A DNA stretch of 64,000 nt from Blasia pusilla (lineage: Eukaryota; Marchantiophyta; Marchantiopsida; Blasiales), in NCBI GenBank assembly GCA_050084515.1, contig CM114272.1:41664001-41728000 (forward strand), given 5' to 3'. This document shows, piece after piece, positions 34,885 through 46,943 of the stretch. The first letter of the stretch is position 1. The number at the start of each line of letters is the position of its first letter. The notes below the pieces were generated by a model, which searched no databases, was not told the DNA's origin, and saw only the letters and a list, made by a program, of their open reading frames with translations. A program made the position numbers and the translations under genes.

Positions 34885-34975
34885 AGAGCATCCCGGGGAG
34901 TGATGAGAGCAGGTGGAGCTGAAGAGCATCCAGGGGAGTGATGAGAGCAGGTGGGGCTGAAGAGCATCCAAGGGA
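34841..34975. repeat. 38-bp minisatellite, 3.5 copies
   Basis: Units lie at 34841-34878, 34879-34916, 34917-34954 and a partial one from 34955. Units 1 and 3 are identical; unit 2 has one substitution. As 38 is not a multiple of three, each copy shifts the frame, and the array breaks the end of the integrase. Confidence 0.95.
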
Positions 34976-35172
34976 AGCTCGAACGAGCTTGAGAAGAAGC
35001 AAGCATGGGAAGAATGTAAAGGTAGGTCTTACCTTCAAGCATGTCCAAGAGACAAGTCGAGCCTATGCCATCAATCTTCAAGAGACTTTAGTTAGGACAG
35101 GTTCAGAAGTAGATGAGGTAGAAATTTCAGGCAGTAGATGCCTTCGAGTAGATGCTTAGGGGGAGGTAGATT

Positions 35173-36216
35173 TGTAGGAAGGTAGGAACCCAGAATGCCA
35201 GAGAAGCCCAAGTGGGAAGAGGGCTCTCAACTTCACTTATAAATACTTTGCTGGGTTTGCTTGAAGGCGGGCATATACATGCTGTTGGCTAGTAGACACT
35301 CGATTTCTTGAGCCAAGCTAACCAGCGGAGTTATGTGCTCCCAGATCTAGGTAGTGTGTAGTGTGCTTGAAGGGGGCTGAGACTAAGAAGGTCTCCCATG
35401 TACTCGATGATTTTATGATACACAGAAGGTAGCCCTGTGAAATGAGTTCACTCCATTGCCCTGTATCTGAGTATGTGCATGATTTAGTGATGAGTTGGGG
35501 GGCTTGATGAAGGGAGATTCTTGGAGCTGATTCAACTAATCATTCACAAGTGTAGTGAGTGGACAAGAGGCTGTACCAGTAGAGGGGAGGCAAGCTTGGG
35601 TTCCAAGATTGTGCTCCACCAAGGTGTGCTTGGAAAGCTTGCTGTTCTGCCCACCTAAGCTTGGCCTTTGACACCAATCACTGATTACTTCCAGGGTGTG
35701 ACAACCTGGACTTCCTGGTCTGGTAAGTGATAAGAGTTAGTGAGTGGAGAGAGAGAGAAAGGGTCATGCTTGAGCTCCCCTATAGGTAGAAGACCATGGG
35801 CTCAGCCTGTTAAGTCTCCTACTACCTGAACAAGAAGGGAGAACAAAGGATCAGCAAGTTAAGAGGAGAAGAAGAGGGTGATTGCACTACCTGATCGGTT
35901 AGGAGTTGGGTGTACTTTAGAGGATGTCCTTGGTACATTCAACTAGTCCAAGGCAGCACATTGGAGGACCTTATGCTGCCCTGGTCATTCTTGACTGAGA
36001 TTTCTAAGTAGAGTGTGCTTGTTGGGTTCCACTGGCCACTCCACTCAAAGCACTCAAGAGAAAGGAAGGAGTTTTGGTTAGTAGGGTGAGGATAGGATTG
36101 TGATACTGAAGTGGAGAGAGTTTCTCCAGCCTCTTAAGGTAAAGAGGTGGGGTTTACACTCGTTAAGGAGTACATCTTGTAGATCTGATCTTCTGATCTG
36201 GCCCTAAGCTCTTACA
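35173..36216 (+). mobile_element. probable 3' LTR
   Basis: Downstream of the integrase tail there is a purine run (TTAGGGGGAGG, 35156-35166) resembling a polypurine tract. A block follows beginning TGTAGG and ending TTACA, with TGTA/TACA inverted ends and a TATA-like box (TTATAAATAC, about 35238). The length of about 1.04 kb suits an LTR. No second LTR was found in the window, so the ends are unproven. Confidence 0.4.
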
Positions 36217-36639
36217 TGGGACCGAATTGGTGGAACTAGCAACATTTTCACCTGTGTGCTTGCCATGTATTACCTGGTGAGACAAATGTCATCGAAGTAA
36301 TGTTCTATTTTTTTAATCACTTATATCATATGACTCTTTTGACGTATAAGAATATGCATTTAGACTTCTTCTCATTGAAGAGCGTTTTCTAGATTAATGA
36401 TGCACAATGAGAGATGGATATTAAATATCTAACATATCTCTGATCCTCATTATCTACTCTAAAATATGCTACTATTTGTGCCAATACCAAGATCCTTCAA
36501 ATATCATAGAAGGTGATTTCTAATCAAAATTTTGGCAAAGATATCTTTATGGTTATCCTCTCTCGGACAATAGAGTGTTTCTAAGATGTCTCTATTAATC
36601 ACATGTCGTATGTATAGAGTTTCTCTCCTGTTTCCTCTA

Positions 36640-37700
36640 CGCCACCAAAGTCATCAACAAACATGAGGGCAACAATAGATGCCGTATGCCTAGTCCACTA
36701 CCCTCCATTTCTTCCAATAGGGATTTCACGAAAATGTTGAAAAGGGTGGGAGAGAGCGAGCATCCTTGAGCCACTCCTTGCTTGATGTCAAATGTTCCAC
36801 TCTTTTGACCATTCACCATAACTCTACTCATTGTGTTGAGGTACATCTTCTCCACCACCCTCCACATTTTCCCTCTGAGCCCTGCCTTCCACAAGCTATA
36901 AGATAGCCTGTCACGCCATACAGTGTCGTATGCCTTCTTGAGGTCCAACAAGAAGTTCTTGAGTTCCAACAAGAAGCAATAGGTGGGTTTCCCCTCTTTT
37001 CTCCTACCCTGGATAATGTGACTAAAGGTGAAGATGTGATCCACGCATCCTTGGGCTTGCCGCAAGCGAGCCTTGCCTTCCTTGATGACAAAATTCTCCT
37101 CCAGATACACAAAGATCTTATTGTTGAGTATACGACAGAGGAGCTTCTCGACTACACTCAGCAATGTTATACCCCTATAGTTTCCAGGATCTTCTTGCTC
37201 ACCTTCTTGAAGAGGTTCACTATGACTCCCACCCGCCATCTTTGTGGGATGACTTCTGCCCGCCACACCAGGTTGAAAAGACTCATTAGAGAACGAGCCT
37301 TAGCAACATCGCCATACTTCAATAGCTCATTCACAAGCTCATCACCATCGCTTGCTTCGTGGTTCACAAGTTCTTTGATCGCTGCTCCCACCTCAGCGAG
37401 GGAGAACCAATCGTTATATGGGTTGCCCAACTCAACCTCATCATCTACCTTCTCCCGTTGTATCTTAACAAAATCCTCCACCATCCTCTCGAAGTTTTGC
37501 TCTTCAAGGGATGTCCGCGCAGGCTTCTTGCCTAACTCCTTGTAATGGTCTTCCAACACATGTTGGATCTATTTAGCCATGGTCACCATTCCCACCGTCT
37601 TTTCTCTTCAAGGCTTTTACGCTGTTTTTGTCCCTGGCCTTGCTCAATTTTTTCTTATGCATCCAAAAGACCACTATTTCTTGAGTAAAGAGAGGCTTTA
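36640..37700 (-). pseudogene. LINE ORF2 linker and reverse transcriptase
   Basis: The linker (37690-37167) reads into DPGNYRGITLLSVVEKLLCR, the start of a non-LTR RT. It is followed by FLLDLKKAYDTVWRDRLSYS (palm block A) and GVAQGCSLSPTLFNIFVKSL. The catalytic box (FVDD-like) is present at about 36645-36665 but only in a shifted frame, so this copy is inactive. RT would prime on nicked target DNA. The matching endonuclease is at 39129-39660, on the other side of an LTR-like insertion. Confidence 0.85.
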
Positions 37701-39120
37701 TAAGAAATAACAAGAATAAACTCTATCTTTGGTTAAAACGCTTCACTAACTCTAATAACTCTAACTTCACGAAAGTAAAGAAAAGATAAGATGGTCTTCT
37801 TTCCTCATAGAAAAGACTCTTCTCAAGTGTAGAGAAAAACTCTTGTGAATCTGCAATAACAATTTCCACGAAGACCTCAAAGAGACCTCAAGAATGGCGG
37901 CTCATCCTACTTTCAGAACTAAATTTGTTATGGCAGATTACTCACTGTCTAACAACTTTCCTAGGCTGCAACCTCATTATCTTTTGGAATTCTGAAACTA
38001 AAAAAGTCAACTCTCATCTCTACTGCAGCCCAATAAGATCCACGTTCAATTCCGCACATCAAAAAGAATGAGAGAAGACTCTTCTTTACGTCAAAGAGTG
38101 GAAAGAACTCGGAAGTAGTACAAGCTTCAGAAAGTAAAAGACTCTTCAGCTTGGATCATCCACCCAACGAAACTCCTCTTACTCTCACTAAGACTGCTGG
38201 TAAACTCAAGATACACGGACTTATATTGAGGAGTTCAAGATACAAGGGGAAAATGATGATCCCTTCTTCTGATAATTGCTCTTTAAATAGTGTTTACAAC
38301 TATGATTGCTCTTCCTATTCTAATCTAGATTTCTAACTGCTAATCCTAACTCTTTGATTCCAATTCTCCAACCCTCCATCTTCCTAAGACTGTTCATTGT
38401 CTTGGCGTTTCCTTTCCGCTCCCTTTTAAACTGATGTAAGTGCCGCGACTCTCCCTTTCTGGCTTCCAAAACCGTCAAGACGGTTGAGTCTTCATAGTCT
38501 TCGCGCTCTTTGCAGTTCTTCGCAAAGACTCTTCCTAGTCTTTGTAGTCTTTCTCTTTCCTATCCTATCTTCACGCGAAGACTCTTATCCTTCTGCCGCC
38601 GCGAAGAGTCTTTGCGTTCTTTCCTTCAACTTTCTTCCAAGCATTTTCTTTCTTTCTATTCCTCTTTCTTAATATACCTGTCCACTTTTGTGAAGGACTC
38701 TTTAACCTCTTCCACTTCTTCCTCTTCCTTCTTTGAGTTCTTAGTCTTTGCTCTGGAGTCTTCGTCCTTCTTTTCCAGTCTTCGCACAAAGACTATCTTC
38801 CATCTTCTTTACAAAGAAGCTTTCCCTCAGTCTTTGTTTACATTCCTTTACACTGTTCTTTATGCGGTCTTCCTTGCAAAGCACCCGCGCTTCCTCTTCT
38901 AACTTCTATTCCTATTTTTATACACCTCTCACTCTCCCAAGACAGTCCTTAATCTTCTAACATCTCTTGTTTTCTCATCAGAGTTTTGTCAATTATTCCT
39001 CCCAGACATTTCAATAAAGTAAGACCCATTACTTCCAGTAGTGAGTCTTTAGTCTTTACTTCATAAAGACTTTACTATAATTCTGTACAAAAACATCAGA
39101 ATCTCAAAATGCTCATAAGA
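37700..39120 (-). mobile_element. LTR-like insertion splitting the LINE
   Basis: LINE coding similarity stops near 37700 and resumes at 39125. The intervening 1.4 kb has no domain and is rich in AAGACTCTT/AGTCTT repeats. On the minus strand it begins TGTGATAACCCACTC, a typical LTR-style start. Matching target duplications were not found with certainty. Open frames here (for example 38510-38902) are low-complexity. Confidence 0.5.
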
Positions 39121-39128
39121 GTGGGTTA

Positions 39129-39660
39129 TCACAATTCCTCATCTAGAGCTATGTAGTCCACAATGGAGCTTTCATTCTCCTTGAAGTTAACCCTAGTCCA
39201 AGCCAGGGACCCCACCTTATGTCTATTGTTTAGTGCCATTAGTTGAAGTTCCCTCAACATTATGATCAGCAATGTGCCATTGCCATTCATTGTCACATCT
39301 CCAAACATCCTTATCTCCGCTTGGGTATGTGTACCTTGCCCCACCCAGGTGTTGAAGTCTCCCAATAAGACTATGTTCCCCTTTTTCTGGAACCCAAGGC
39401 AATCATTTTTTACACTATCAAACGTTGCCTCTATTACAACAGCTGATTCACTGTTTGTGGGTATGTAAATACACCCTAATTACATATCCCGTGAGTTGCA
39501 ATCTGCTCGGACTTTGACCCATATGTTGTGTTCATACTCAAGCCCTGTGCTGATTATCTCACATCTATCCACCATGAAGTCTCTGATGAAGAACCCGACA
39601 TCCTTCATACCTCTGTTGTTGGCCGCCTAGGTGCTGCACATCTTTCCAAACCATGCATAG
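39129..39660 (-). pseudogene. LINE endonuclease (EEP) part
   Basis: The translation reads VGFFIRDFMVDRCEIISTGL, then GCIYIPTNSESAVVIEA, GNIVLLGDFNTWVGQGTHT (catalytic GDFN) and VNFKENESSIVDYIALDEEL (the S-x-x-D-Y box). This is the apurinic-type endonuclease of LINEs, which nicks target DNA. A stop lies after DCNSRDM. It is on the same strand and in the right order with the RT at 36.6-37.7 kb. Confidence 0.85.
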
Positions 39661-39702
39661 TGTGGTACATGGGGTATCTCCATTAACTTGGTTTCCCAAG
39701 TG

Positions 39703-39734
39703 TCATGACCACCGCATATATGTGGTGGTCATGA
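39703..39734. repeat. 32-bp near-perfect palindrome
   Basis: The arms TCATGACCACC (39703-39713) and GGTGGTCATGA (39724-39734) flank a CATATATG core; 15 of 16 pairs match. It lies at the border between LINE-like DNA and a repeat-rich stretch and could be the start of an LTR (TGTCATGACC). Confidence 0.9.
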
Positions 39735-41340
39735 AACAAGGTCCGCACACTGCCACGAGCGAAATCAAAGGCACAGAGCCGCAAGTGAAATGTGGTGAGG
39801 AGACAGCTCGGAGAGACAAAAGACTTGACAAAGATCATAGTTATAAAAGCCACAAGCAAGATCGTAGTGATAAAAGCCGTGAGCAAGATCTGACTAATCT
39901 GCGAGCCACATCAGGATGATAAAAGAGGCGAGCAAGATTAATGGGATACCAAAAGCCGTGAGCAAGACTGGACAGAACCGTGAGCAAGATCTGAGGCATG
40001 CAGCTGCGAGGGAATGCTGTAGAGGAGGAAAAGATCATAGAACGAGCAGAAAACTAAAAGCACGGACAAAGATAATCCAATGAGAAATAAGAAACGCACT
40101 TCGAATGGAGATAGAAAAGAAAGGTTTCCTCTGTTCGATTCCATCGGAGGAGGCGGTTTCAACCTACATTTAGATCGTGGGAGTAATGCATTCATGAAGA
40201 ATCTAATGGAGTATCCTAGCAACACATTTGAATAATAACACACACGCGAGAACATAATGTGCGGGAAAAAATTATGGTTGTCAGCACACACAGATTGTAG
40301 TGCACACACGAATCCACGCTTCTACCTATGAACGCAGTCAAGGGAAGGACTAGCCCATCGATGCTACGTTTGCAAGGAGTCCATGTGGAGGGACTCTTTA
40401 GCCAAATAGAACTATATCGATGTGGCGCAGTACCTACGCAAGATTTCTCTTAAGGCCTACTTGTAGAGGTAGTAATGAATAGCCCCCATCTTTTAAGCTC
40501 ATACTTTAGTTTAAAAATCCATAATGCCTTTCATACACTAACTAGTATGTTTCCTTTCTCTTGTTAATTTAATTATTTTTAAATAACACATGTCAACCAT
40601 AAAAGGGCCTTAAAAAAGACAAGTGTTAATAATAGAAGGGTTTTAAATAGAAGGGCTTCAAAAGTACATGTGTCAACACTAAAAGAAGAGAGTTTCTCTA
40701 ACCCCATCCTCTTTTAATTGTATAGATTTCATATGAATATCAATTAAAAATACACATAAAAATTGGGAAAATTACCAAATTCATTAATTATTAGGAATGT
40801 GGAATCATCATTCTCTATATTCTACCTTTTGATTTGAAATGTATCTAGAACTGTAGTTCTAAGTTCGATGAGGAAGGCTTTGTCAAGTAGTAAGAGTGGT
40901 CAATATTTCTGGAGGCATTATTCTCTTTCTAAAACAAAGACTATTCCTTTTAAGCATGGGCTTTTAGAAGGACGGTTTGATTGGTTAACATTGATTTGAT
41001 ATTGATTTTGTTTAGTTATGCACTTGCACTTCTCGCTCATATTTACAAGAAAAGATTTTATGAATTTTCACATGTATCCATGTTATTCCATGTATATAGT
41101 GGATAAGATCAAATTAAAGAGGAAGATAATATTTTGTGGAGAGACATGGATGACATCAGCCATAAGGGCACACAACGTTTCTAAGGTATGGTAGGCACCA
41201 TCAATGCCACTCATTGATTTTCTAACATTCTTCCAAGATTTTGACACATGTGTGATTTCCAAAAGATATGAATCATGATCAAGTTTAACCCTTTCATATT
41301 GCAAATAGCTAAGTCCATAGCCAAGGTTACACATAGACAA
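39735..41340. other. no gene seen; degenerate GTGAGCAAGAT repeats
   Basis: Between 39840 and 39995, variants of AAAGCCGTGAGCAAGATC occur five or six times. The rest (to 41340) is AT-rich intergenic DNA with only short, featureless open frames. It may be an old LTR. Confidence 0.45.
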
Positions 41341-41344
41341 AGTC

Positions 41345-41770
41345 CGTGTCGGCGGACATGTCCATATCTATGGACTTATGTCTGTACTACGGATGGTTAT
41401 GTCCGTGCAGGCCCAGGTATTCGCGGCTTGCACTAAAGCCTGCCTTGGAGCCTGCCACCTAGACCCGGGCTGACGGAGCCCGCACCTATTGCTCGGACAC
41501 GGGGTAGACTGGCGCGGGTTCGGTGGTTAGGTACGGGCTCGCAGCGGGCAGGCACGAGGCGGGCTCAAAGCCTGATCCTGCCCGCCTCGACCATGCCCCT
41601 ACCAACACGATCCCGCCTTGAGCCCGTGCTTGCCCGCCATGCAACAAATGCGGGTGCTGGCCTCAGGCGGGCTCAAGTGCAGACCGGGCATGTATGAGGA
41701 TATGACCGTCCCATGAATAGACTTGGTTGTTTTCGTGCAACCTTGTCCATTGCACCCAAGCTAGTGGGGA
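41345..41770 (+). repeat. GC-rich dispersed repeat, copy 2
   Basis: Shares GGTTATGTCCGTGCAGGCCC, GCGGGCTCAAGTGC and TTTTCGTGCAACCTTG with the copies at 29.65 and 62.0 kb. It is the longest copy and has the strongest GGCGGGC content. AT-rich DNA surrounds it. Confidence 0.7.
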
Positions 41771-41842
41771 TCCAAGAAGTGAGTCATGATCAAGGGTCAA
41801 AGGAAGAGAGACCTTGGTTTAATTTTTCCACCAAAGTTGAAA

Positions 41843-42388
41843 CACTAGAAGAAAAGCTTGGTTTTATGACTAAGATATATGACTGAACTAAGTCATATAT
41901 TCTTATAAATGACTAGGAATGACTTGTTAGTTTTAGAGACACAAAAGCCAAGTGACGTGGAGGAATCAAACACGTAGTCATTTCATCACAATTTCCACGT
42001 CATTAACATGACGTGTATAAATGACATGTCTGCATATGATATGGAAAAGACACCTCAGCAAGAGGAATGACACGTCAACCTGAGCAACTTTCATGTCAAC
42101 ACGTAAGGACAATCGAGTTGGCTTTTTATGACTTTGAGAGTTTGACTTTATGACTATGAATAACTCATTGGGGTGGTGTGTTATGAGTAGGAATGTTCCA
42201 TAGAGTTGTCTCATTAATACTGGTGGAGTCATCAAGTCATGACTACAAATGACTAAAAGAGTTTTTCTTGGAAACCAATGACTAAACTAGTAATTTTATA
42301 ATGATTTGGGGAAGTCATTTATAATAATGAGTCCTTTTTGAATGACTCCTATAGTCATGGTGTAACTACTAAAGAAGTCATTTCAGTG
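41843..42388. mobile_element. small CACTA-like non-autonomous element
   Basis: It begins CACTAGAAGAAAAGC and ends with the complement of CACTGAAATGACTTC. ATGACT/AGTCAT hexamers recur more than a dozen times towards both ends, as subterminal repeats do. No transposase is encoded. A clean 3-bp target duplication was not found (AAA against AGT), so the ends may be mutated or misplaced. Confidence 0.45.
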
Positions 42389-42399
42389 AGTTTAGAGTA

Positions 42400-44005
42400 G
42401 AGGTATTTCTTGATGGATTTTGTGTGGTTTAGTTATTTATTCTTATATTCTGAGAATGGTGCATGAGTAGATGATAAAGTGTTTTTTTTTCTTACAATTC
42501 ACTTACTGAGAAGGAAAATTGCTAATTAAACTTCTTCATCTAGTAATGGAGATGAACCAAGAACATAGAATGCAATACAAATTTGTTGTAATTACACTCC
42601 AGTTTAAGAGGATGTAGGTACAAGAATTGGATCCAAAATTTCATGCCACAATGTAAATAAACTTGTCTTACCAAAGTCTAGAAAGTAAGCACATGTCTAT
42701 AACCAAAGATCTTATGCAATGTGATACCTATAATTTTGCAATTGTTGAAGATAAACACATTTTTTTATCCAATTCTTATACACGTCTTCAAGAATTAAGA
42801 CTCTTTGAAGTAAAAGGCTTTCTTGAATATTATTTTTTGGCGTATTGGGAGAATGAGGAGTATTGGAATTGACTATGAAGCTCCTATGATAAGGTAGAGA
42901 GATGGAACATCAAGGATTCGCTTTGGAGGAGAGAGAAATGAATTCACAAAGTCTAAAGACCAAGAGCGAAGCTTGGGAAAGACAACGAAGCATGAATAAA
43001 GAACCTGGTTGTGAAGTATTTTGTTCTTGTACAAAGCACCAAGACGAAGCAACAGTACTCTGCGGAAGAACAAAGAAGGAAGAACGAAGCACTTGGAACA
43101 AGCGCAAAGAATGCAACACTTCATCTTGGGAAGAAGAGGAAGAGCTTTGTCTTGGGAAGAAGAAGAAGAGGTCCTGAACTTGCATTGAAGAGAAGAGTGT
43201 CCGCGATTCCAAGCGGCATACCGTTAGAGTAGTTAGGCTAGGAAGAGGCGTGACTTTTTGGACCAGATAGGAAGGTAGAACAGTTATGACCAGAAGATTC
43301 CTAGGAATCATAGGAAAACTTAAAAGAATCGTCAATCAAAGGAGTTAAAAGATCCCAATAAGTACCTACTTAGCAAGAAGCGCTTCAGATCTTTAGTACT
43401 AATACTGTTTGGAAGGATATTTAAGGATCATGAACGCAGTTATCAACATCATTCTCTTACGACGTCCTTATGTTGTAGGAATGGTCCGAGAAAGGGAGTA
43501 GTACCCTCTCGTGCTTGTATACACTTTGAAGCTTTCTTGTTCTTGATAGAATAATAAAGTTCTCATTTCTTTATTTTGATTTGCAACGCAAATATCTAAG
43601 AACAAGGAGAACTTTCACCGATAGAATAATCAACATTGAGATGTGAAAATTTTGTTTGACAGAGAGTAGCCTTCCAAGATGGATTGAGTTCCGAAAGTAG
43701 GAGAAGCCATCTCGTTGATGAGATCTCTGTGAGGTTCTTTGGTATTGAGTGTGAATATGCTTGAGCGTTCATTTGATTCCACTTGAGAGAACAGAGAAAA
43801 GAAAAATCTCGATACTTATGAGAAGAAGAATAAGCGGATGAATGTTTGAATCTGTTTTGTATCAACATAACTATCAAACTCACATAAAAGACACACTTTA
43901 ACTTTATTTTCGGATAATAGTGATCCTATTGAGGATCAAACTCTACAAATAATTACAAAAATATCAATTCTTCTAACTCTTGAACATGACATATAGCCAC
44001 AAATT
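42400..44005 (+). mobile_element. 5' LTR of the Tat-like element
   Basis: It aligns with 9230-10805 over most of its length. It has a TATA-like GGATATTTAAGGATC (about 43415-43430) and downstream GTAGTACCCTCTCG shared by both copies, probably the promoter and start region. Its 3' end is fixed by the primer site at 44007. The 5' edge lies close to the small CACTA-like element ending at 42388 and is uncertain. Confidence 0.7.
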
Positions 44006-44006
44006 C

Positions 44007-44028
44007 TTCGCATCGCTGCCGGGGATCA
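44007..44028 (+). other. primer binding site-like sequence (tRNA-Asp type)
   Basis: TTCGCATCGCTGCCGGGGAT resembles the plant Athila/Tat primer site (TGGCGCCGTTGCCGGGGA type), complementary to the 3' end of tRNA-Asp. It sits immediately after the LTR end. The first half is mutated. Confidence 0.6.
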
Positions 44029-44762
44029 CAAGGTTAGCCGAGGAGAAGGAAGAGGGTGATGGGTGAAGGGGAGGAAGGGGAAGAAGCCCCGCAGCCTACG
44101 AGACCCAACCATTTAGTTCTCATTGAAGAGCATCTCCTATCTCTAGCTACTCCCCTTAGGCAGTGGATAAAAGAAGATAGCAATCTATTCGCTGCATTAG
44201 TATTAGAAAAGACAAAAAGTTAATTAGTCTTGTCAAAGAACCCGTCGCCAAACGGTGCTCTGCCCATGAACATCAGTTGTACTTGGTGATGACCCGGTAC
44301 TTTTGTTTATGGGAGGAAAACCTAGCATGTAGATTGAGTGCACATACACACACATGTAGAAATTAAGAAAATCCAATTTTCCCTCCATGGAGTTAATCCC
44401 TGTAGCAATCCTGGGTGAGCCACCAAGCTCACGAACCCCAAGGGATACCTATGGAAGACTCCCGGCCATCAACTCAAAATCAGCGAGCTAATCGGCATAA
44501 TAAGCAACAAGAAGATCACCCATCTTAGAAACCACCGGGTGTATCTCCGAGTCTTTGTCCTCGTATGAAGCAAAAGAGCAAGAAGAGAGATGGGAGTGCA
44601 TCCCTCCACACTTCCCCGGTAACTTCAAAGTCGGAAGACAACACAACCTAGAATCCCTTTCGGGATGCGGGGGACAAGGAGTCGACTTGGCCCACCAAGC
44701 CTAAACCCATACCTCCCCCTTCCCGAAGAAGCAGTCCGGGCCCTAGCAACCAAAAATTTCCA

Positions 44763-46198
44763 ATGGCTAATATGAGGAAGAGGTTGCTACGGTATCCCAA
44801 TTTTGCAAGAGGCCACAGGGATGATGTCAAAAATTTTGTGCTCGAGTTTACCCATCTGGCTAAGGCTAATGGGGAAGGCTCCGAGGAAGATTTGTTACAG
44901 GTAATCCCAGGTCTTTTAAAGAAGCGATCCAGCCAGTGGTATGAGGGCCTGGGAGCGGACATCACTGAAACTTGGAAGGGTGGACTTGAAGCCTTCCTTC
45001 ATGAGTTCCAAGACTTGGAGTTTGAGGATTGGCTCCTTACGAAGCTTCGCGATTTAAGGCGTAAGAAGAAGGAGACTCTCACAAAATATACCCAAAGATT
45101 CCAAGCTTGGTTAATAAACTAGAACACACCACTACCTATCAGTTGGTAGATTGGTTTGTGTCTGGACTATCCAAGGAGATGGACCGGTACTGTCGTCGGG
45201 GCCAACAAGACTCGCTGGAAGCGGTCATCGCATCCGCGGAGGCATACAAAGCCTCCAAGAAATCTCGCAAGATGCAAAGACGGTGCCACCAATGGCGAGG
45301 CACTTTGTAGACTAGTTCCTTGTCCGAAGACAAAGCGTACTCAACGGACATCAAAGCTTCTACTGACTATACAACAAAGTCTTTGGATTCCGACAGATAC
45401 TCAAAGTCCAAGGGGAAGAAACAAGTGAATAAACACCGAAGCTCCCCAAAGCAGGGGCAAAGAGCCAAGCCAACAAAGCGTGGCACTTGAAAGTCTATGA
45501 GTCCAGTACGAGGGCCCACAAAGAAGGGGAGCCCGTTAGCTATTCAAGAGTTAAGAAAAAACATGGCAGAGTTAAAGGTGCATCTGGCAGCCCAAAAGGA
45601 CCCAAGAATGAGACCCAGTTTGATGAGGCTACACATATGGTGCAGTGCCCGTAGAAATCAAGGGCATACTGCCCAGGAATGTTCCCTTCAAAGAGATCTG
45701 CGCTGGGTTTAGGTGGATCCAACCCTAGAAGAAGGTTGGTATGAAGTTGAAGAATGGTAAGGTTGCTATGCAGCCTTCCCATTGTTCAAACTATGCCAAC
45801 ACCTAATCCCGGAAAAAATTGGATTCCGAGGTATGTGCCCCCAGAATACGGTGAAAAGAGACTTTTGAGGCAAATCATAGGACCTCTTGCCTTCACCCCA
45901 CCCATAGAAAGAAATTGTTGCTACAATTGCAGAGCTGTCGATCATTGGGCAAATAATTTCCCGAAACTGAAAAGGCCAGTAGGACTCAACCCCTTGTGCA
46001 GAAATTGCAAAAAGAAGGGTGAGCACACAGTAGTGGAGTGCTTGGAACCCAAGGTTCCTCGATTTCTAGTCAAGTATGTGGCCACTCTTGCAGCATAGAC
46101 GGAGACCAAGAATGAAGTAAAAGTTCAGTTGATCGAAGTGGAGGAGTTAGCTTCTCCCAAGACCTGTAAAAAGGTTACTATCAGGGAGGAGTAAGTAA
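44763..46198 (+). pseudogene. gag of the Tat-like element
   Basis: The capsid part (44763-45122) reads RYPNFARGHRDDVKNFVLEF and SSQWYEGLGADITETWKGGL, the Retrotrans_gag fold of plant gypsy elements; it stops after 119 codons and continues in another frame (VDWFVSGLSKEMDRYCRRGQ). The nucleocapsid (45754-46098) has CRNCKKKGEHTVVEC, close to a zinc knuckle, and CYNCRAVDHWANNF, where the last Cys has become Phe. Frames change at least three times, so no full Gag is made. Confidence 0.8.
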
Positions 46199-46337
46199 GT
46201 AAGTGGAGGAGCAGCCCGACAGAAAAACAACTGAAGAATCCTTGGAATGACCCGAGGAGCTCCTAAACGAAGTCCTTGCAGTTACCACGAGAGCAAAGAC
46301 AAAGACGTCTGAGACCACCAAGACGAGGGCAAGGTCT

Positions 46338-46943
46338 TTGTCTTCACACGAAGTCAAGGACTCAAAGAAGAAAAAGACCGACAACTTCTGGGCAGGAAAA
46401 GCCATCCTCAAAGGGGACGTAGACCCGACATTTGACCAAAGCCATCCAAGGTATTTCTATCAGGATGTCGAGGACCAGGTTTGTGCTCAAGTTCGCGAAG
46501 ACCGAGCCCAAGAACAGGCGTCACAATGGACAACTGGGCGACCAAGGTCAGAAAAGGAACTGGTAGTGCACGCCATAGTGACGTCATCCCAAGTGCTGGA
46601 AGCGTACGATCTGCTTCAGGATTTGGCATCAACGCCAACAAATATCACCTTATTACAATTGCTAAGGGATAACCTAGTCTATCAAAAGATTTTTCAACCG
46701 TGGAAGGTGAGCCGGAGAAAACAAAAGAAGTCCCGTAAGATTCTACTGGTGGTGGACTTATTCCGCATTGAAGTGGAAGACTTGGGAGCACCAGAAGTGG
46801 AAGTTGAGATCGATGGACAACCCATTAAGAAGGTCCTCATTGACTCCAGAAGTGGGATCAACAATATGATGGAGAAAACAGCCCATGCTTTGGGATACAC
46901 AAGGTACAAACCCACCAAAAAGTATCTGCGGTTTGCGGATTAG
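46338..46943 (+). pseudogene. aspartic protease region of the Tat-like element
   Basis: This is an open frame of 201 codons. Near its end the active-site loop reads KKVLIDSRSGINNMMEKTA. Where the catalytic Asp-Gly/Ser-Gly is expected, the Gly is replaced by Arg (DSR), which should inactivate the enzyme. The upstream part is charged and Gag-Pol linker-like (VKDSKKKKTDNFWAGKA). Confidence 0.75.

Noticed and set aside
34424-35038. 204-codon minus-strand open frame with repeated peptide
   Set aside because: It is created by the 38-bp minisatellite and is antisense to a recognisable integrase module.
38510-38902. 130-codon Ser/Phe/Leu-rich open frame
   Set aside because: It comes from CT-rich, low-complexity sequence inside the LTR-like insertion; the opposite strand gives an equally simple Lys/Arg-rich frame.
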